Assembly: GCA_035403355.1 (NCBI GenBank)
Contig: DAONFA010000006.1
Coordinates: forward strand, 8,994 to 72,993
DNA length: 64,000 nt
Direction: 5' to 3'
From: Candidatus Cloacimonas sp.
GTDB lineage: Bacteria; Cloacimonadota; Cloacimonadia; Cloacimonadales; Cloacimonadaceae
The notes below the pieces were generated by a model, which was given only the letters and a program-made list of their open reading frames with translations, was not told the DNA's origin and did no database searches. Position numbers and translations under genes: made by a program. This document shows positions 25,700-34,489 of this stretch, in pieces (the stretch's first letter is position 1; the number at the start of each line of letters is the position of its first letter).

Positions 25700-28153
25700 A
25701 TGAAAACTAAGATTACTTTTACCTTCGTCGCAATCCTGCTTCTATTTTTATTCACTGCCTGTGACAAAGATGATAATAATAAGCCCCCTGCCAATACGGA
25801 AATCACAGTTGCCTTGAATAATTACTGGCAGTATCAAACAGACCTTACTTCCCTTATGGAGGCGCATGATGGCACGATGAATGAGATGCAAAATGCCATT
25901 CGCAATTTGGGAAGTAAAAAGAAAAGTCGTGATGCCTTTACCCAAATAGACGCTATGGTAGAGGATTATATTAGCCAGAGTAATGCTATAGCTGGAAAAT
26001 TTGATGTTCTGGTTCAAGCGGAAAATGCTATAGTTCCTTATGGCGGGAGCAAGAACTTATTAACCGATATCGCCAAAGGTGTATATAACAAAGCGAAGGA
26101 TACAGTAGTATCAGGTGGAAAGATGGTTCGTTCCGGTTGGCAAGTGATGAGCGGTAAACAAAGTATCCGTCAGGTATTAAATGATCCTGATTCCGGTATT
26201 CCCATAATTTCCGGATTTGCAGCAGCCGTCCAGGAACGAAATAGCTCTCGGGATGCAAAAATTCGGGAGATGATTTTACACTGGAATCCTGTAACTTCCC
26301 CTACAGATTGCAGTAATACCATTCCTTATGATGATTTGCCTGGTTCTACGCCTCAGGAAAAAGCAAACGCCTATTTGAATATGAGTGACGAAGACCCTGT
26401 AAAAATGGGTATGCGAAGAGATGTTATGCTTTGGAGTGATGACGAACGCCAAGCTACTGCCGAAACAGCCAAAAAACTTGGCGAAACGGGTGTGAAAGCT
26501 GTTGGTGATGCTTATGGAGGAACTCCTGGTGAATGTGTGAATGAAGTTATGAACCAAATGCTGGATGAAGATGAAACAACTGCTGACTGCGGCACTATGC
26601 ATATTGATTTTCCTGTTACGGAGAGTAAAACACTGATTATTTCCAAAGCCAATATGCCTGATGATGACCCCCGGATTACAGTTATAATGAATGCTCCCCA
26701 AAATCTGGAACAACCATTACCCCCGGGTGAATATCATATTATTGCTTTAGCAGAAGGTTTTATACGAGGTGTGTATGAAAATCTGCATATTGCCAAAACT
26801 ACAGTTACCAATCTCACGGCAGAATTATTAAAATTAGCGGATAACCCCATTATCATTGAGGATTTAACTGTTCAAGAAGGTTGTATTACAGTAAATCATC
26901 CTGTTCATTCCCATCTATCCTGCGTAAGCACAATCGGGCAGGAGCTTTCTTTTGCGTGGACTGTTTCCGGGGGTTCCTATACCGGGTTTAGTGCTAATGG
27001 AACAGAACTGACTTTTACTCCCACTGAAGAAAAGGAATATACAATTTCGGTAGATATTTCGGATAATCTTAACAATCATAAAACAAGAAGTATTTCCCTT
27101 ACTTCTTCAGGGGGAATGTTAGCTATTGACGATTGGGACATTGTTAATGAAAATTTTGCAGATAATAAGCTGAATCCAGGTGAAGACATAACTATTGAGC
27201 TTTTTGTAACTAATACAGGAACAACTGCCCTTAGCGGCCATCATAATATTCCTTCCGGAAACGGTTTCACCTCTTTGTTTAATTCCACTGCTGTTAATAT
27301 ATCTGCAGGAACAACATTAGCTATATATGTCCCGCTTAGAATTAATAGCGAAATGAGTATGAATGAAATAACTCTGCAGTATCAATTCACAGCTCAGAAT
27401 CAGAACAATGACATTGTCCTGATTAGTGATTCTATAGAACTGCCGGTAGATTTTTATGTGACAATAAATGAAATTAGCAATGTAGTAACCAATCGTATTG
27501 TGAATATAACAGGAAAAATAGCTAATCCCAGCTTAACTTCTGCCCTATTGATATTGGATAACGATAGTGAACATTCCCTTGAAATGAATTTGAATAACGG
27601 ATGGTTTTCCCAGGCAGTTGTTCTGAATGGTTCAACAGCAGAAATTTCTCATACGGTTTATGTGATTGCCGTCTCAGGAGGTTTAACCGCTGAAGATACA
27701 ATGACTTTTACTTCTTTGGTGCCCCTAATGGCTTTGCATTGTACTCTCACCTGGGATACTTCAGGAACGGATGTTGATTTCTGGATTACCGACCCCAACG
27801 GAGAAAAATGTTATTATGCTCATCGCCAAACAGCAAGCGGTTTAGCTCTTGATGTTGATGATACAAATGGTTATGGTCCTGAAAATATCACTTCCGCAAG
27901 CGTAATTCCAGGTGACTACCTCGTGCAGGTTCATTATTATAGTGACCACGATTATGAAAATGCTATCGGGACCAATTGTGTAGTAGTTGTGCGTCAATCA
28001 GAACTTACACCTGTAAATTATTATGGTTATTTAGCTGATACCGGAGATTTATGGACTGTAACCACCCTGCATTATGATAGCGTAACGGGCTGGAGTGTTA
28101 AACCAAAGAATGCATACTCCAAAGTTAATATTGCTACTTTACCTAAAAAATAG
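25700..28153 (+). CDS. Large lipoprotein with YfaP/DUF2135-like C-terminal domain
   Basis: An 817-aa exported lipoprotein: the signal peptide MKTKITFTFVAILLLFLFTAC ends in the lipobox FTAC. The N-terminal third is helical (coiled-coil-like, about 35-170), then come Ig-like/PKD-type strands (ELSFAWTVSGGSYTGF, EKEYTISVDISDN), a 'CARDB-like' segment (NKLNPGEDITIELFVTNTGTTAL) and a terminal domain TWDTSGTDVDFWITDPNGEKC...DYLVQVHYYSD that is typical of DUF2135/YfaP. It is probably surface or periplasmic; the function is unknown. SD AAAGGAGG lies 5 nt before ATG. It stands alone, with repeats directly after the stop. Confidence 0.8.
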   Translation: MKTKITFTFVAILLLFLFTACDKDDNNKPPANTEITVALNNYWQYQTDLTSLMEAHDGTMNEMQNAIRNLGSKKKSRDAFTQIDAMVEDYISQSNAIAGKFDVLVQAENAIVPYGGSKNLLTDIAKGVYNKAKDTVVSGGKMVRSGWQVMSGKQSIRQVLNDPDSGIPIISGFAAAVQERNSSRDAKIREMILHWNPVTSPTDCSNTIPYDDLPGSTPQEKANAYLNMSDEDPVKMGMRRDVMLWSDDERQATAETAKKLGETGVKAVGDAYGGTPGECVNEVMNQMLDEDETTADCGTMHIDFPVTESKTLIISKANMPDDDPRITVIMNAPQNLEQPLPPGEYHIIALAEGFIRGVYENLHIAKTTVTNLTAELLKLADNPIIIEDLTVQEGCITVNHPVHSHLSCVSTIGQELSFAWTVSGGSYTGFSANGTELTFTPTEEKEYTISVDISDNLNNHKTRSISLTSSGGMLAIDDWDIVNENFADNKLNPGEDITIELFVTNTGTTALSGHHNIPSGNGFTSLFNSTAVNISAGTTLAIYVPLRINSEMSMNEITLQYQFTAQNQNNDIVLISDSIELPVDFYVTINEISNVVTNRIVNITGKIANPSLTSALLILDNDSEHSLEMNLNNGWFSQAVVLNGSTAEISHTVYVIAVSGGLTAEDTMTFTSLVPLMALHCTLTWDTSGTDVDFWITDPNGEKCYYAHRQTASGLALDVDDTNGYGPENITSASVIPGDYLVQVHYYSDHDYENAIGTNCVVVVRQSELTPVNYYGYLADTGDLWTVTTLHYDSVTGWSVKPKNAYSKVNIATLPKK

Positions 28154-28352
28154 GAGGTTTATTTCCCGCAGATTACACTGATTTCACGCGGATTACGCGG
28201 ATAAAAGAATTAGACAAGTATAGTGACCACGAAGCTTCGCTTCAGCAAGGTTTGGACTATTTGGAAGACAATGTTTTGCTTACAATCTTGAAATAATATT
28301 ACTTATTTTGCTGTTATTGCAGCAATAGAAAAGCGCAAAACCTCATTTTTAC
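28154..28352. repeat. Gap with CGCAGATT/CGCGGATT repeat
   Basis: A two-unit CGCAGATTACACTGATTTCACGCGGATT-type repeat starts about 10 bp after the lipoprotein stop (28162-28202) and is related to the block at 15334-15438. A small GAAGCTTCGCTTC palindrome follows near 28230. Nothing else is seen before the hflX promoter. Confidence 0.7.
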
Positions 28353-28382
28353 TTGACAGCAGTTATTAGCACAAGATATAAG
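28353..28382 (+). promoter_or_regulatory. Sigma-70-like promoter of hflX
   Basis: TTGACA at 28353-28358, an 18-bp spacer and TATAAG at 28377-28382. The -10 box ends only 6 nt before the ATG at 28389, so the transcript could be leaderless or nearly so. Confidence 0.5.
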
Positions 28383-28388
28383 GAATCT

Positions 28389-29729
28389 ATGAATAACGAA
28401 GAATATACCGCAATAGACGAATTTGAGCTGGAACCTGAAAACTGGGAACAAGCTGAAAGGACTGAAAGGACAGCTTTTTTAGCTGCATTGGCAAAACCGG
28501 CAGAAACCGATAAAGATATTGAAGAATCGCTTAAAGAACTGGAACGCTTAGCGGAAACGGCTGGAATTCAGGTTTTAGGAACTTACCGGCAACGAAGAAA
28601 CTCCCCCGATAGAGGAACCTATTTTGGCAAAGGTTTTTTAACTGATTTAAGCCAGAAAATGATGCAAGCACAGGCAGATATCTTGATTGTTAACGACGAA
28701 CTGGAACCTTCTCAAGCACGCAATTTGGAAAGGGACTTTCAAATAACAGTGATAGACCGCACAGAAGTTATCCTGGATATTTTTCATAAACATGCCAAAA
28801 CGCGCGAGGCAAAGCTGCAAGTTCATCTTGCTGAACTGGAATATCAGCTACCACGCTTAAAAAGGATGTGGGAGCATTTTGATAAAGAACGCGGCGGAGT
28901 GAGAAATACAGGTGGAACCGCTACCCGAGGAATGGGAGAAAAACAAATTGAAATTGACAGACGCCTGATTAAGGATAAAATCCGAAAAATCAACAAAGCG
29001 ATAGAAGCTATCCAGCATCAGAAAGAAACACAACGCAAGCAACGGGAAAAAGCTCGCAAAATATGTCTGGTGGGCTATACCAATGCCGGTAAGTCAACCC
29101 TTTTTAATCAGTTAACCAAAGCCAATGTATTGGTGGAAGATAAGCTTTTTGCTACCCTGGATTCCACTACCAGGCAACTGAAACTTTCTACCGGACATCC
29201 AGTTGTGCTATCGGATACGGTAGGTTTTATTTCCAAACTGCCACATCATCTAATTGCTTCTTTCAAGGCAACTTTGATGGAAGTGCAGGATGCCAATCTG
29301 CTGTTGCAGATAGTAGATGTTTCCGATGACCGCTTTGAATATTATATTCAGCAGGTAAATTCGGTGCTGCTGCAAATCGGAGCTGAAGCCATTCCGCAGA
29401 TATTTGTCTTCAATAAAATAGACAAAGTGGATACAGTTTTCGTCTCTCTATTGGAACGCCAATTTCCGGAAGGGGTTTTTATTTCGGCTGCACAAAGCAT
29501 AAACATAGATAAGCTACTGGTAAAAGTAGAAGAAATGCTTTTAGGTAACAGGATTGTGCAGCTGAAAATTCCTTATCCAAAGACAGCTCTTGTTTCCAAA
29601 TTGCACTCCCTTGCAGAAATTATCAGTGAGGACTATAATGAAGATGGAATCTATATGGAAGTGGAAATCAGCCGGGACGACCTGTATTTAGTGGAAGAAT
29701 ACATAAGGGAAACAAAGAATAACAAATAG
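28389..29729 (+). CDS. hflX: GTPase HflX
   Basis: A 446-aa ribosome-associated GTPase that in other bacteria splits or rescues stalled ribosomes. The N-terminal HflX domain (RRNSPDRGTYFGKGFL, DRTEVILDIFHKHAKTREAKLQVHLAEL) and glycine-rich linker (GVRNTGGTATRGMGEKQIEIDRR) are intact, and the G domain has G1 GYTNAGKST (about 228-236), G3 DTVGF and G4 NKID. ATG 28389 is chosen over an upstream TTG that lies inside the promoter; AAGGA lies 5 nt before it. It is monocistronic, and the next gene is convergent. Confidence 0.95.
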   Translation: MNNEEYTAIDEFELEPENWEQAERTERTAFLAALAKPAETDKDIEESLKELERLAETAGIQVLGTYRQRRNSPDRGTYFGKGFLTDLSQKMMQAQADILIVNDELEPSQARNLERDFQITVIDRTEVILDIFHKHAKTREAKLQVHLAELEYQLPRLKRMWEHFDKERGGVRNTGGTATRGMGEKQIEIDRRLIKDKIRKINKAIEAIQHQKETQRKQREKARKICLVGYTNAGKSTLFNQLTKANVLVEDKLFATLDSTTRQLKLSTGHPVVLSDTVGFISKLPHHLIASFKATLMEVQDANLLLQIVDVSDDRFEYYIQQVNSVLLQIGAEAIPQIFVFNKIDKVDTVFVSLLERQFPEGVFISAAQSINIDKLLVKVEEMLLGNRIVQLKIPYPKTALVSKLHSLAEIISEDYNEDGIYMEVEISRDDLYLVEEYIRETKNNK

Positions 29730-29879
29730 AAATTGAATGCCACCGGGAGACCTCTTTTTGCTGATATTCTTATTTCTATATTCATATTACCGCTATTTTG
29801 ATGTATTCGTTTGGGATTCTCCCTTACATTAGCATAACCTATCACTTTTTCATTTAAAACTGAGAGGATACCTATCTTC

Positions 29880-29968
29880 TGCTTGATTAGTTGTGGTAGA
29901 GATAGGGTGGTCTATCCTGGTATTTTGCCGAGTATCGCCACCACATCACTACCACAACTAATCAAGCA
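29880..29968. repeat. 89-nt hairpin with 20-bp perfect inverted repeat
   Basis: Ends TGCTTGATTAGTTGTGGTAG (29880-29899) and its exact complement at 29949-29968 flank a 49-nt centre, which has an inner GGTGG (29906-29910) / CCACC (29938-29942) stem. It lies between the convergent hflX and CoA-transferase genes. It could be a bidirectional terminator-like structure or a tiny mobile palindromic element; no U-tract follows. Confidence 0.8.
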
Positions 29969-30020
29969 AGAAATTATCCGGATTCTATGCCAAGACGAGA
30001 TTATAACGAAATGCGGAAGG

Positions 30021-30674
30021 TTAAAAAGTGCTTACCCTTTCCGGGATAATCAGTTCTGCCTCCGTTGCCTGAATTACATCTTCAATGGTAAGGTCTTCGG
30101 CAATTTCACGCAAGTAAAGTCCATCAGAGCAAACTTCTATCACAGCCATATCGGTGATAATAAGGTTTACCTTGCCCTTAGCAGTAAGAGGTAAATTACA
30201 TTGTTTCAGGATTTTGGATTTACCATATTTATCACAATGTTCCATTGCTACAATAACTTTTTTCGCTCCTGTAACCAAATCCATTGCTCCACCCATTCCA
30301 GGAATCATTTTTCCCGGAATTAGCCAATTAGCTAAATTCCCTTCCTGATCCACTTGCAAAGCGCCTAAAACGGTAGCATCTATGTGCCCTCCGCGAATAA
30401 TAGCAAAAGAGGTAGCAGAATCAAAAAAACTGGCTCCCGGAATGCAAGTGATATATCCACCCCCGGCATTGATCATATCTTTATCTTCCTGTCCTTCAGG
30501 GGGTTTAGGTCCTGCACCTAAAAGACCGTTTTCGGATTGAAAAATAACCTGCACATCTTCCGGAATATAGTTTGCGGCTTCAGTAGGTAAACCAATACCC
30601 AAATTTACATAATCACCATTTTGAAATTCTTTGGCAATACGGGCTCCGATCATTGCTCTTTTGTCTTGTGCCAT
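30021..30674 (-). CDS. 3-oxoacid/acetoacetate CoA-transferase subunit B
   Basis: A 217-aa beta subunit of a type I CoA transferase. The catalytic glutamate lies in FQSENGLLG (the SENG motif), followed by GGYITCIPGASFFDSATSFAIIRGGHID and GKMIPGMGGAMDLV, all typical of ScoB/AtoA. It forms a heteromer with the A subunit encoded one base upstream (stop TGA, then A, then ATG) and transfers CoA between short-chain acids such as acetate and acetoacetate or butyrate; the exact pair is not predictable. ATG 30674 has SD AAGGAG; upstream in-frame starts lie inside the A gene. Confidence 0.93.
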   Translation of the reverse strand: MAQDKRAMIGARIAKEFQNGDYVNLGIGLPTEAANYIPEDVQVIFQSENGLLGAGPKPPEGQEDKDMINAGGGYITCIPGASFFDSATSFAIIRGGHIDATVLGALQVDQEGNLANWLIPGKMIPGMGGAMDLVTGAKKVIVAMEHCDKYGKSKILKQCNLPLTAKGKVNLIITDMAVIEVCSDGLYLREIAEDLTIEDVIQATEAELIIPERVSTF

Positions 30675-30675
30675 T

Positions 30676-31332
30676 TCAGTTCTCCTTTGATAAAACAAGA
30701 TAGTTTACAAAAACACCCGGGGTTACTACATCTTCAGGGTCTAATTCACCAATTTCCACTATTTCATCAACTTCTGCGATCGTAATTTTCCCTGCCATAG
30801 CCATAATAGGATTGCTGTTTCGGGCTGTTTTACGGTAGGTTAAGTTTCCCAATTTATCTGCTTTATAAGCTTTAATGAGAGCAAAATCGCTCGGAATAGC
30901 CGTTTCCAGAAGATACTCTTTGCCCTCAATGCTAATAATTTGTTTATGTTCCGCAACGATTGTTCCCAGTCCTGTAGGCGTTAAAACACCACCTAACCCG
31001 GCTCCAAAGGCGCGAACTCTTTCCATAAGCGTCCCTTGTGGAACGAGTTCAATATCAATTTCGCCGGCATTCATTTGTGCCTGAATGGTTTTATTGGTAC
31101 CCATATGGGAGACCTGAGCGCTTTTAACCATTTTATTTACAATGAGTTTACCAACGCCTCTGTCTTCCCAGTCGGAAGCAATAACAATGATATGCAGGTC
31201 TTTATTTCCGTTTTCAACCATTGCATCAATGATTGTTTCCGGAGCCCCAACAGCTAAAAAACCGCCAATGGCAACTCTACTACCTGGTTTAATCATAATG
31301 GCTGTTTCAGCAGCAGTAATAATTTGTACCAT
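30676..31332 (-). CDS. 3-oxoacid/acetoacetate CoA-transferase subunit A
   Basis: A 218-aa alpha subunit. The family's CoA-binding glycine pattern GSRVAIGGFLAVGAPETII (about 17-35) and GGVLTPTGLGTIV (about 114-126) with a following RKTARNSNPIMAMAGKITIAEV region match ScoA/AtoD. Together with subunit B it makes the enzyme, probably in amino-acid or short-chain fatty-acid fermentation. SD AAGGAG lies 6 nt before ATG 31332. The upstream neighbour, an HD-GYP regulator, is on the same strand but 33 bp away. Confidence 0.92.
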   Translation of the reverse strand: MVQIITAAETAIMIKPGSRVAIGGFLAVGAPETIIDAMVENGNKDLHIIVIASDWEDRGVGKLIVNKMVKSAQVSHMGTNKTIQAQMNAGEIDIELVPQGTLMERVRAFGAGLGGVLTPTGLGTIVAEHKQIISIEGKEYLLETAIPSDFALIKAYKADKLGNLTYRKTARNSNPIMAMAGKITIAEVDEIVEIGELDPEDVVTPGVFVNYLVLSKEN

Positions 31333-31365
31333 TATAACTCCTTATATTCTAATTATTTATCTTTA

Positions 31366-32445
31366 TTATATATCAAACAGCAGATTCTGAATGGAGGGAC
31401 TATCGCTAACGGGTTCAATAATCTGAGGATAATAGTTACAAAAAATCTTGCCATACTCAGGATCAAATTGAGTTCCTGTTTTATTCATCACTTCCTGTCT
31501 GGCTTCCGAGGGTTCCAGATATTTACGGTATGCTCTTTTACTGGTCATTGCATCATAGGCATCTGCTATAGTTACAATTCTGGCTAAAGGGGAGATGTGA
31601 TCGCTGGTTAAACCATAAGGATAGCCATCTCCGTTATACCATTCATGATGCTGAATAATGATCTCATTAACCGGGACAGGAAAACCGATGGGTCTAATAA
31701 TTTTAGCCCCGATAACGGGATGCTGCTTGATCAGATCATATTCGGAGGAAGTTAAGGGCTCAATTTTGTTGAGAACAGTATAGTCAATACCGATTTTGCC
31801 TAAATCGTGAAGGATGGCTCCATAGCGGATAAGCTTAAGGTCTTCGGAATCCAATCCAATCATTTTTCCCAGCATAATACTTAAGACAGTAACTCTTTCA
31901 GAATGACCGCGAATATAAACATCATTGGCTTCCAAAGCATTTACCATCGCATGAATAGTGTTCAAATAGTTTTTTTCCAGTTGATTCTGAGCAGCATAAA
32001 GTTCCTGAGTGCGTTTCTCCACCAAGCTCTCTAAGTTCAAACGATACATTTCATTTTGAAGCAAGAGGGAATTTTTCTGCAATGCCTGCTTAACGGAAAT
32101 ATGTAAATCAGATAGTTCAAAAGGTTTGTGAAGAATATCAAAAGCACCTAATTGAACGGCAGAGCGTATTTTATCAGGATCGGATTCTCCGGTTATCAGG
32201 ATTACCGGGATATTAGGATTTAGTTTATTGATATATTCCAAAAGCTGAAATCCTGAAAGATTGGGCATTGCTATATCGGAAATAACTACATTGAAAATAT
32301 TGCTTTCCAGCAGTTCCAGGGCTTCTTGGGAATTGCTGCAGGCAGTTATTTTACAGGAAAAATCTTTCTGTAAGCTCATTCGGATACAATCCAGTATAGC
32401 TAAATCGTCATCTACAATTAGAATCTGTTTCTTTAAGTTTTCCAT
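31366..32445 (-). CDS. Response regulator with HD-GYP domain
   Basis: A 359-aa protein: receiver domain (DDDLAILDC, phospho-acceptor Asp in VVISDIAMPN about residue 57, LHKPFEL lysine), a coiled linker (NLESLVEKRTQELYAAQNQL) and an HD-GYP phosphodiesterase domain with RGHSERV, HDLGKIG and HHEWYNGDGYPYGL. HD-GYP proteins hydrolyse cyclic di-GMP; the motif residues are complete, so activity is likely. No cognate kinase is adjacent. SD AAAGGAT precedes ATG. Confidence 0.93.
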   Translation of the reverse strand: MENLKKQILIVDDDLAILDCIRMSLQKDFSCKITACSNSQEALELLESNIFNVVISDIAMPNLSGFQLLEYINKLNPNIPVILITGESDPDKIRSAVQLGAFDILHKPFELSDLHISVKQALQKNSLLLQNEMYRLNLESLVEKRTQELYAAQNQLEKNYLNTIHAMVNALEANDVYIRGHSERVTVLSIMLGKMIGLDSEDLKLIRYGAILHDLGKIGIDYTVLNKIEPLTSSEYDLIKQHPVIGAKIIRPIGFPVPVNEIIIQHHEWYNGDGYPYGLTSDHISPLARIVTIADAYDAMTSKRAYRKYLEPSEARQEVMNKTGTQFDPEYGKIFCNYYPQIIEPVSDSPSIQNLLFDI

Positions 32446-32478
32446 ATCCTTTGCCTTATAAAAATCATAATCGCCTGC

Positions 32479-33150
32479 CTACAGCACAATCGGTTTTAAG
32501 ATTTCCGGATAGTTGTTTTTCGGTTTATTTACCCTTTTGCTAACGGGGAACATTTCCAGCTCCAATTCCGCAGGAACCTGCAATAATTTTTGCAGTTCCT
32601 GGGGATTTTGGGCTTCAGGGTTCAGCCATAAATCATAGAAAGAAGAATTTAACAAAAAAGGCATTCTGGGGTGCAGGGACTGCATAAAATCATTGGCAAA
32701 AGTGGTGATTATACCCAAAGAAGGAATAACGCTGCCGTCAGGACCATACCAGGTATCATAAATACCAGCCAGATAAAGTAGATTATCACTTTTTGCCTTT
32801 ATGAAAAAGGGTTGCTTATCTGTGTTACGCCATTCATAAAATCCATTGGCTGGAATTAAACAACGCCTGCGTAAAAAAGATGCTTTAAAACTTGGTTTTT
32901 CCAGAATTGTTTCACTGCGAACATTAATTAGTGGCTGCTCCGGAATATTTTTGCTCCAGGAAGGAATTAAACCCCAACGGAAAAAACCCAGATAACGGAT
33001 ATCCCTATTGGCAACTACTGCAGCTACAGTATTAGCAGGAGCAACATTATAGTTCAATTCAAGCTGTTCCTGGCTCTCTTTGAGCTTCAGTTCATCAGTC
33101 ATCTTTTTCAGTTCTTGATCTTTAATAACTTGGGCAAAACGTCCACACAT
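32479..33150 (-). CDS. SRAP/HMCES family abasic-site protein (YedK-like)
   Basis: A 223-aa SRAP-domain protein. Cys2 (MCGRFAQ), which forms the thiazolidine cross-link with abasic sites, is present, as are NVRSETILEKPSFKASF, the CLIPANGFYEW segment with the catalytic Glu, and the LHPRMPFLL histidine. The family shields abasic sites in single-stranded DNA. It is divergent from endonuclease III (nth), which also acts on abasic sites; the shared 98-bp intergenic region may coordinate the two. SD AAGGAG. Confidence 0.93.
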   Translation of the reverse strand: MCGRFAQVIKDQELKKMTDELKLKESQEQLELNYNVAPANTVAAVVANRDIRYLGFFRWGLIPSWSKNIPEQPLINVRSETILEKPSFKASFLRRRCLIPANGFYEWRNTDKQPFFIKAKSDNLLYLAGIYDTWYGPDGSVIPSLGIITTFANDFMQSLHPRMPFLLNSSFYDLWLNPEAQNPQELQKLLQVPAELELEMFPVSKRVNKPKNNYPEILKPIVL

Positions 33151-33248
33151 CTATTTCTCCTTCTCGGTTGACAAGATTTATGAAAGCCATTTTTTAGGCA
33201 ATAACTTTTTTTACCGGCATCTCTGCTGCCACTTAAGATAAAGGAGAT

Positions 33249-33896
33249 ATGATGCAAAACAAAGACATAGACATTGTTCTAACTCGCCTGCAAGAACACT
33301 TTTACAGTGTTAAAACACCCGTTGTTGACCTTATTCAAATTAAAACTGAAGACCCTTTCAAAGTGCTGGTAGCTACCATTCTTAGCGCCAGAACTAAAGA
33401 TGAAACTACCGCTAAAGCAGCGGAAAAGCTTTTTACCAAAGTGCAAAAACCGGAAGACCTGGAAAATATTCCCTTGGATGAATTGGATGCTCTAATCACT
33501 CCTGTTGGCTTTCATAGAGTTAAAGCTAAACATTTGAAGGAATTACCCAAGGTGCTGAAAGAAAAATTTGGGGGCATAATTCCTGCAGAAATAGATGAGT
33601 TACTGGAGCTCCCAGGCGTTGGTAGAAAAACGGCTAACCTTGTGCGTGCCGTTGCTTTTCAAAAACCTGCCATCTGCGTAGATGTTCATGTGCATAGAAT
33701 TTGCAATCGCTGGGGCTATATTAAAACAAAGACACCTTTGGAAACCGAAATGACCCTGCGCCAAAAACTGCCGCTGAAATACTGGCTGAATTTCAATTCC
33801 TATCTGGTTGCTTTTGGACAAAATTTGTGCACTCCCCGCAAACCCAAATGCGAAAAATGCCCTATAGCCGAATTCTGTAAGCGGGTTGGAGTATAA
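33249..33896 (+). CDS. nth: Endonuclease III
   Basis: A 215-aa HhH-GPD DNA glycosylase/AP lyase that removes oxidised pyrimidines. The catalytic lysine is in ELPGVGRKTANLV (HhH motif), the catalytic aspartate in VDVHVHRICNRWG, and the C-terminal [4Fe-4S] cluster ligands follow Cys-x6-Cys-x2-Cys-x5-Cys (CTPRKPKCEKCPIAEFC). It is normal in length. Two adjacent ATGs (33249 and 33252) follow SD AAGGAG. No strong terminator is seen in the 149-bp gap after it. Confidence 0.96.
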   Translation: MMQNKDIDIVLTRLQEHFYSVKTPVVDLIQIKTEDPFKVLVATILSARTKDETTAKAAEKLFTKVQKPEDLENIPLDELDALITPVGFHRVKAKHLKELPKVLKEKFGGIIPAEIDELLELPGVGRKTANLVRAVAFQKPAICVDVHVHRICNRWGYIKTKTPLETEMTLRQKLPLKYWLNFNSYLVAFGQNLCTPRKPKCEKCPIAEFCKRVGV

Positions 33897-34045
33897 GATT
33901 CTCTATAAGTATCACGGATTAAATTGATAAAATAGGTATGGGATAAACAGGACTAAGAGAATTTTGAGGTTATAAAAAAACGCGTAGGGCATAGAGATAT
34001 ACTAAACCTCACTCTTTAAAAGGAAATAGCCAGGGAGTAAAGTTC

Positions 34046-34489
34046 TTACTGGATTTTTCTAACTATTACTTTGTTACCTTCAATACCTTCTACTATAACT
34101 TTAGCTCCAAGTTCCACTGCCTTCTTATCAATTTCAATGGCAGACCATTCCTCGCCTCCAATTTTTACATAGCCCTTCCCCTCTTCAGGAATTTCTTTGG
34201 TAACAAAGCCATTCTGCCCTTTTAAAGCATACACATTGGTATTGCCACCCGGTTTGGATAAAAGCTTTTTACCCAGCTTGCGCATAAGAAGAAAGGAGAT
34301 AAAACTGAGAACGGCAAAAATTAGAATCTGCAGGGGAACACTATTTCCCAAAAAAGGAATCAAAGAAAGCAGAGAAGTTACAATAGCTCCAATTCCGAGC
34401 GAAAAAAAGAAAAAGGCAGGATCAAAAATCTCAATGATGATAAACCCTATTCCAAGAATCATCCATATCTGCCAAGGAGATAGTTGCAT
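34046..34489 (-). CDS. NfeD-like membrane protein
   Basis: A 147-aa protein with two to three N-terminal membrane segments (WMILGIGFIIIEIFDPAFFFFSLGIGAIVTSLL...) and a C-terminal OB-fold (GQNGFVTKEIPEEGKGYVKIGGEEWSAI), the arrangement of short NfeD proteins. These usually work with stomatin-like proteins or a serine protease; neither is adjacent. It is the last gene of a seven-gene minus-strand operon and starts directly after the DUF4349 stop (TAAATG). Confidence 0.85.
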   Translation of the reverse strand: MQLSPWQIWMILGIGFIIIEIFDPAFFFFSLGIGAIVTSLLSLIPFLGNSVPLQILIFAVLSFISFLLMRKLGKKLLSKPGGNTNVYALKGQNGFVTKEIPEEGKGYVKIGGEEWSAIEIDKKAVELGAKVIVEGIEGNKVIVRKIQ

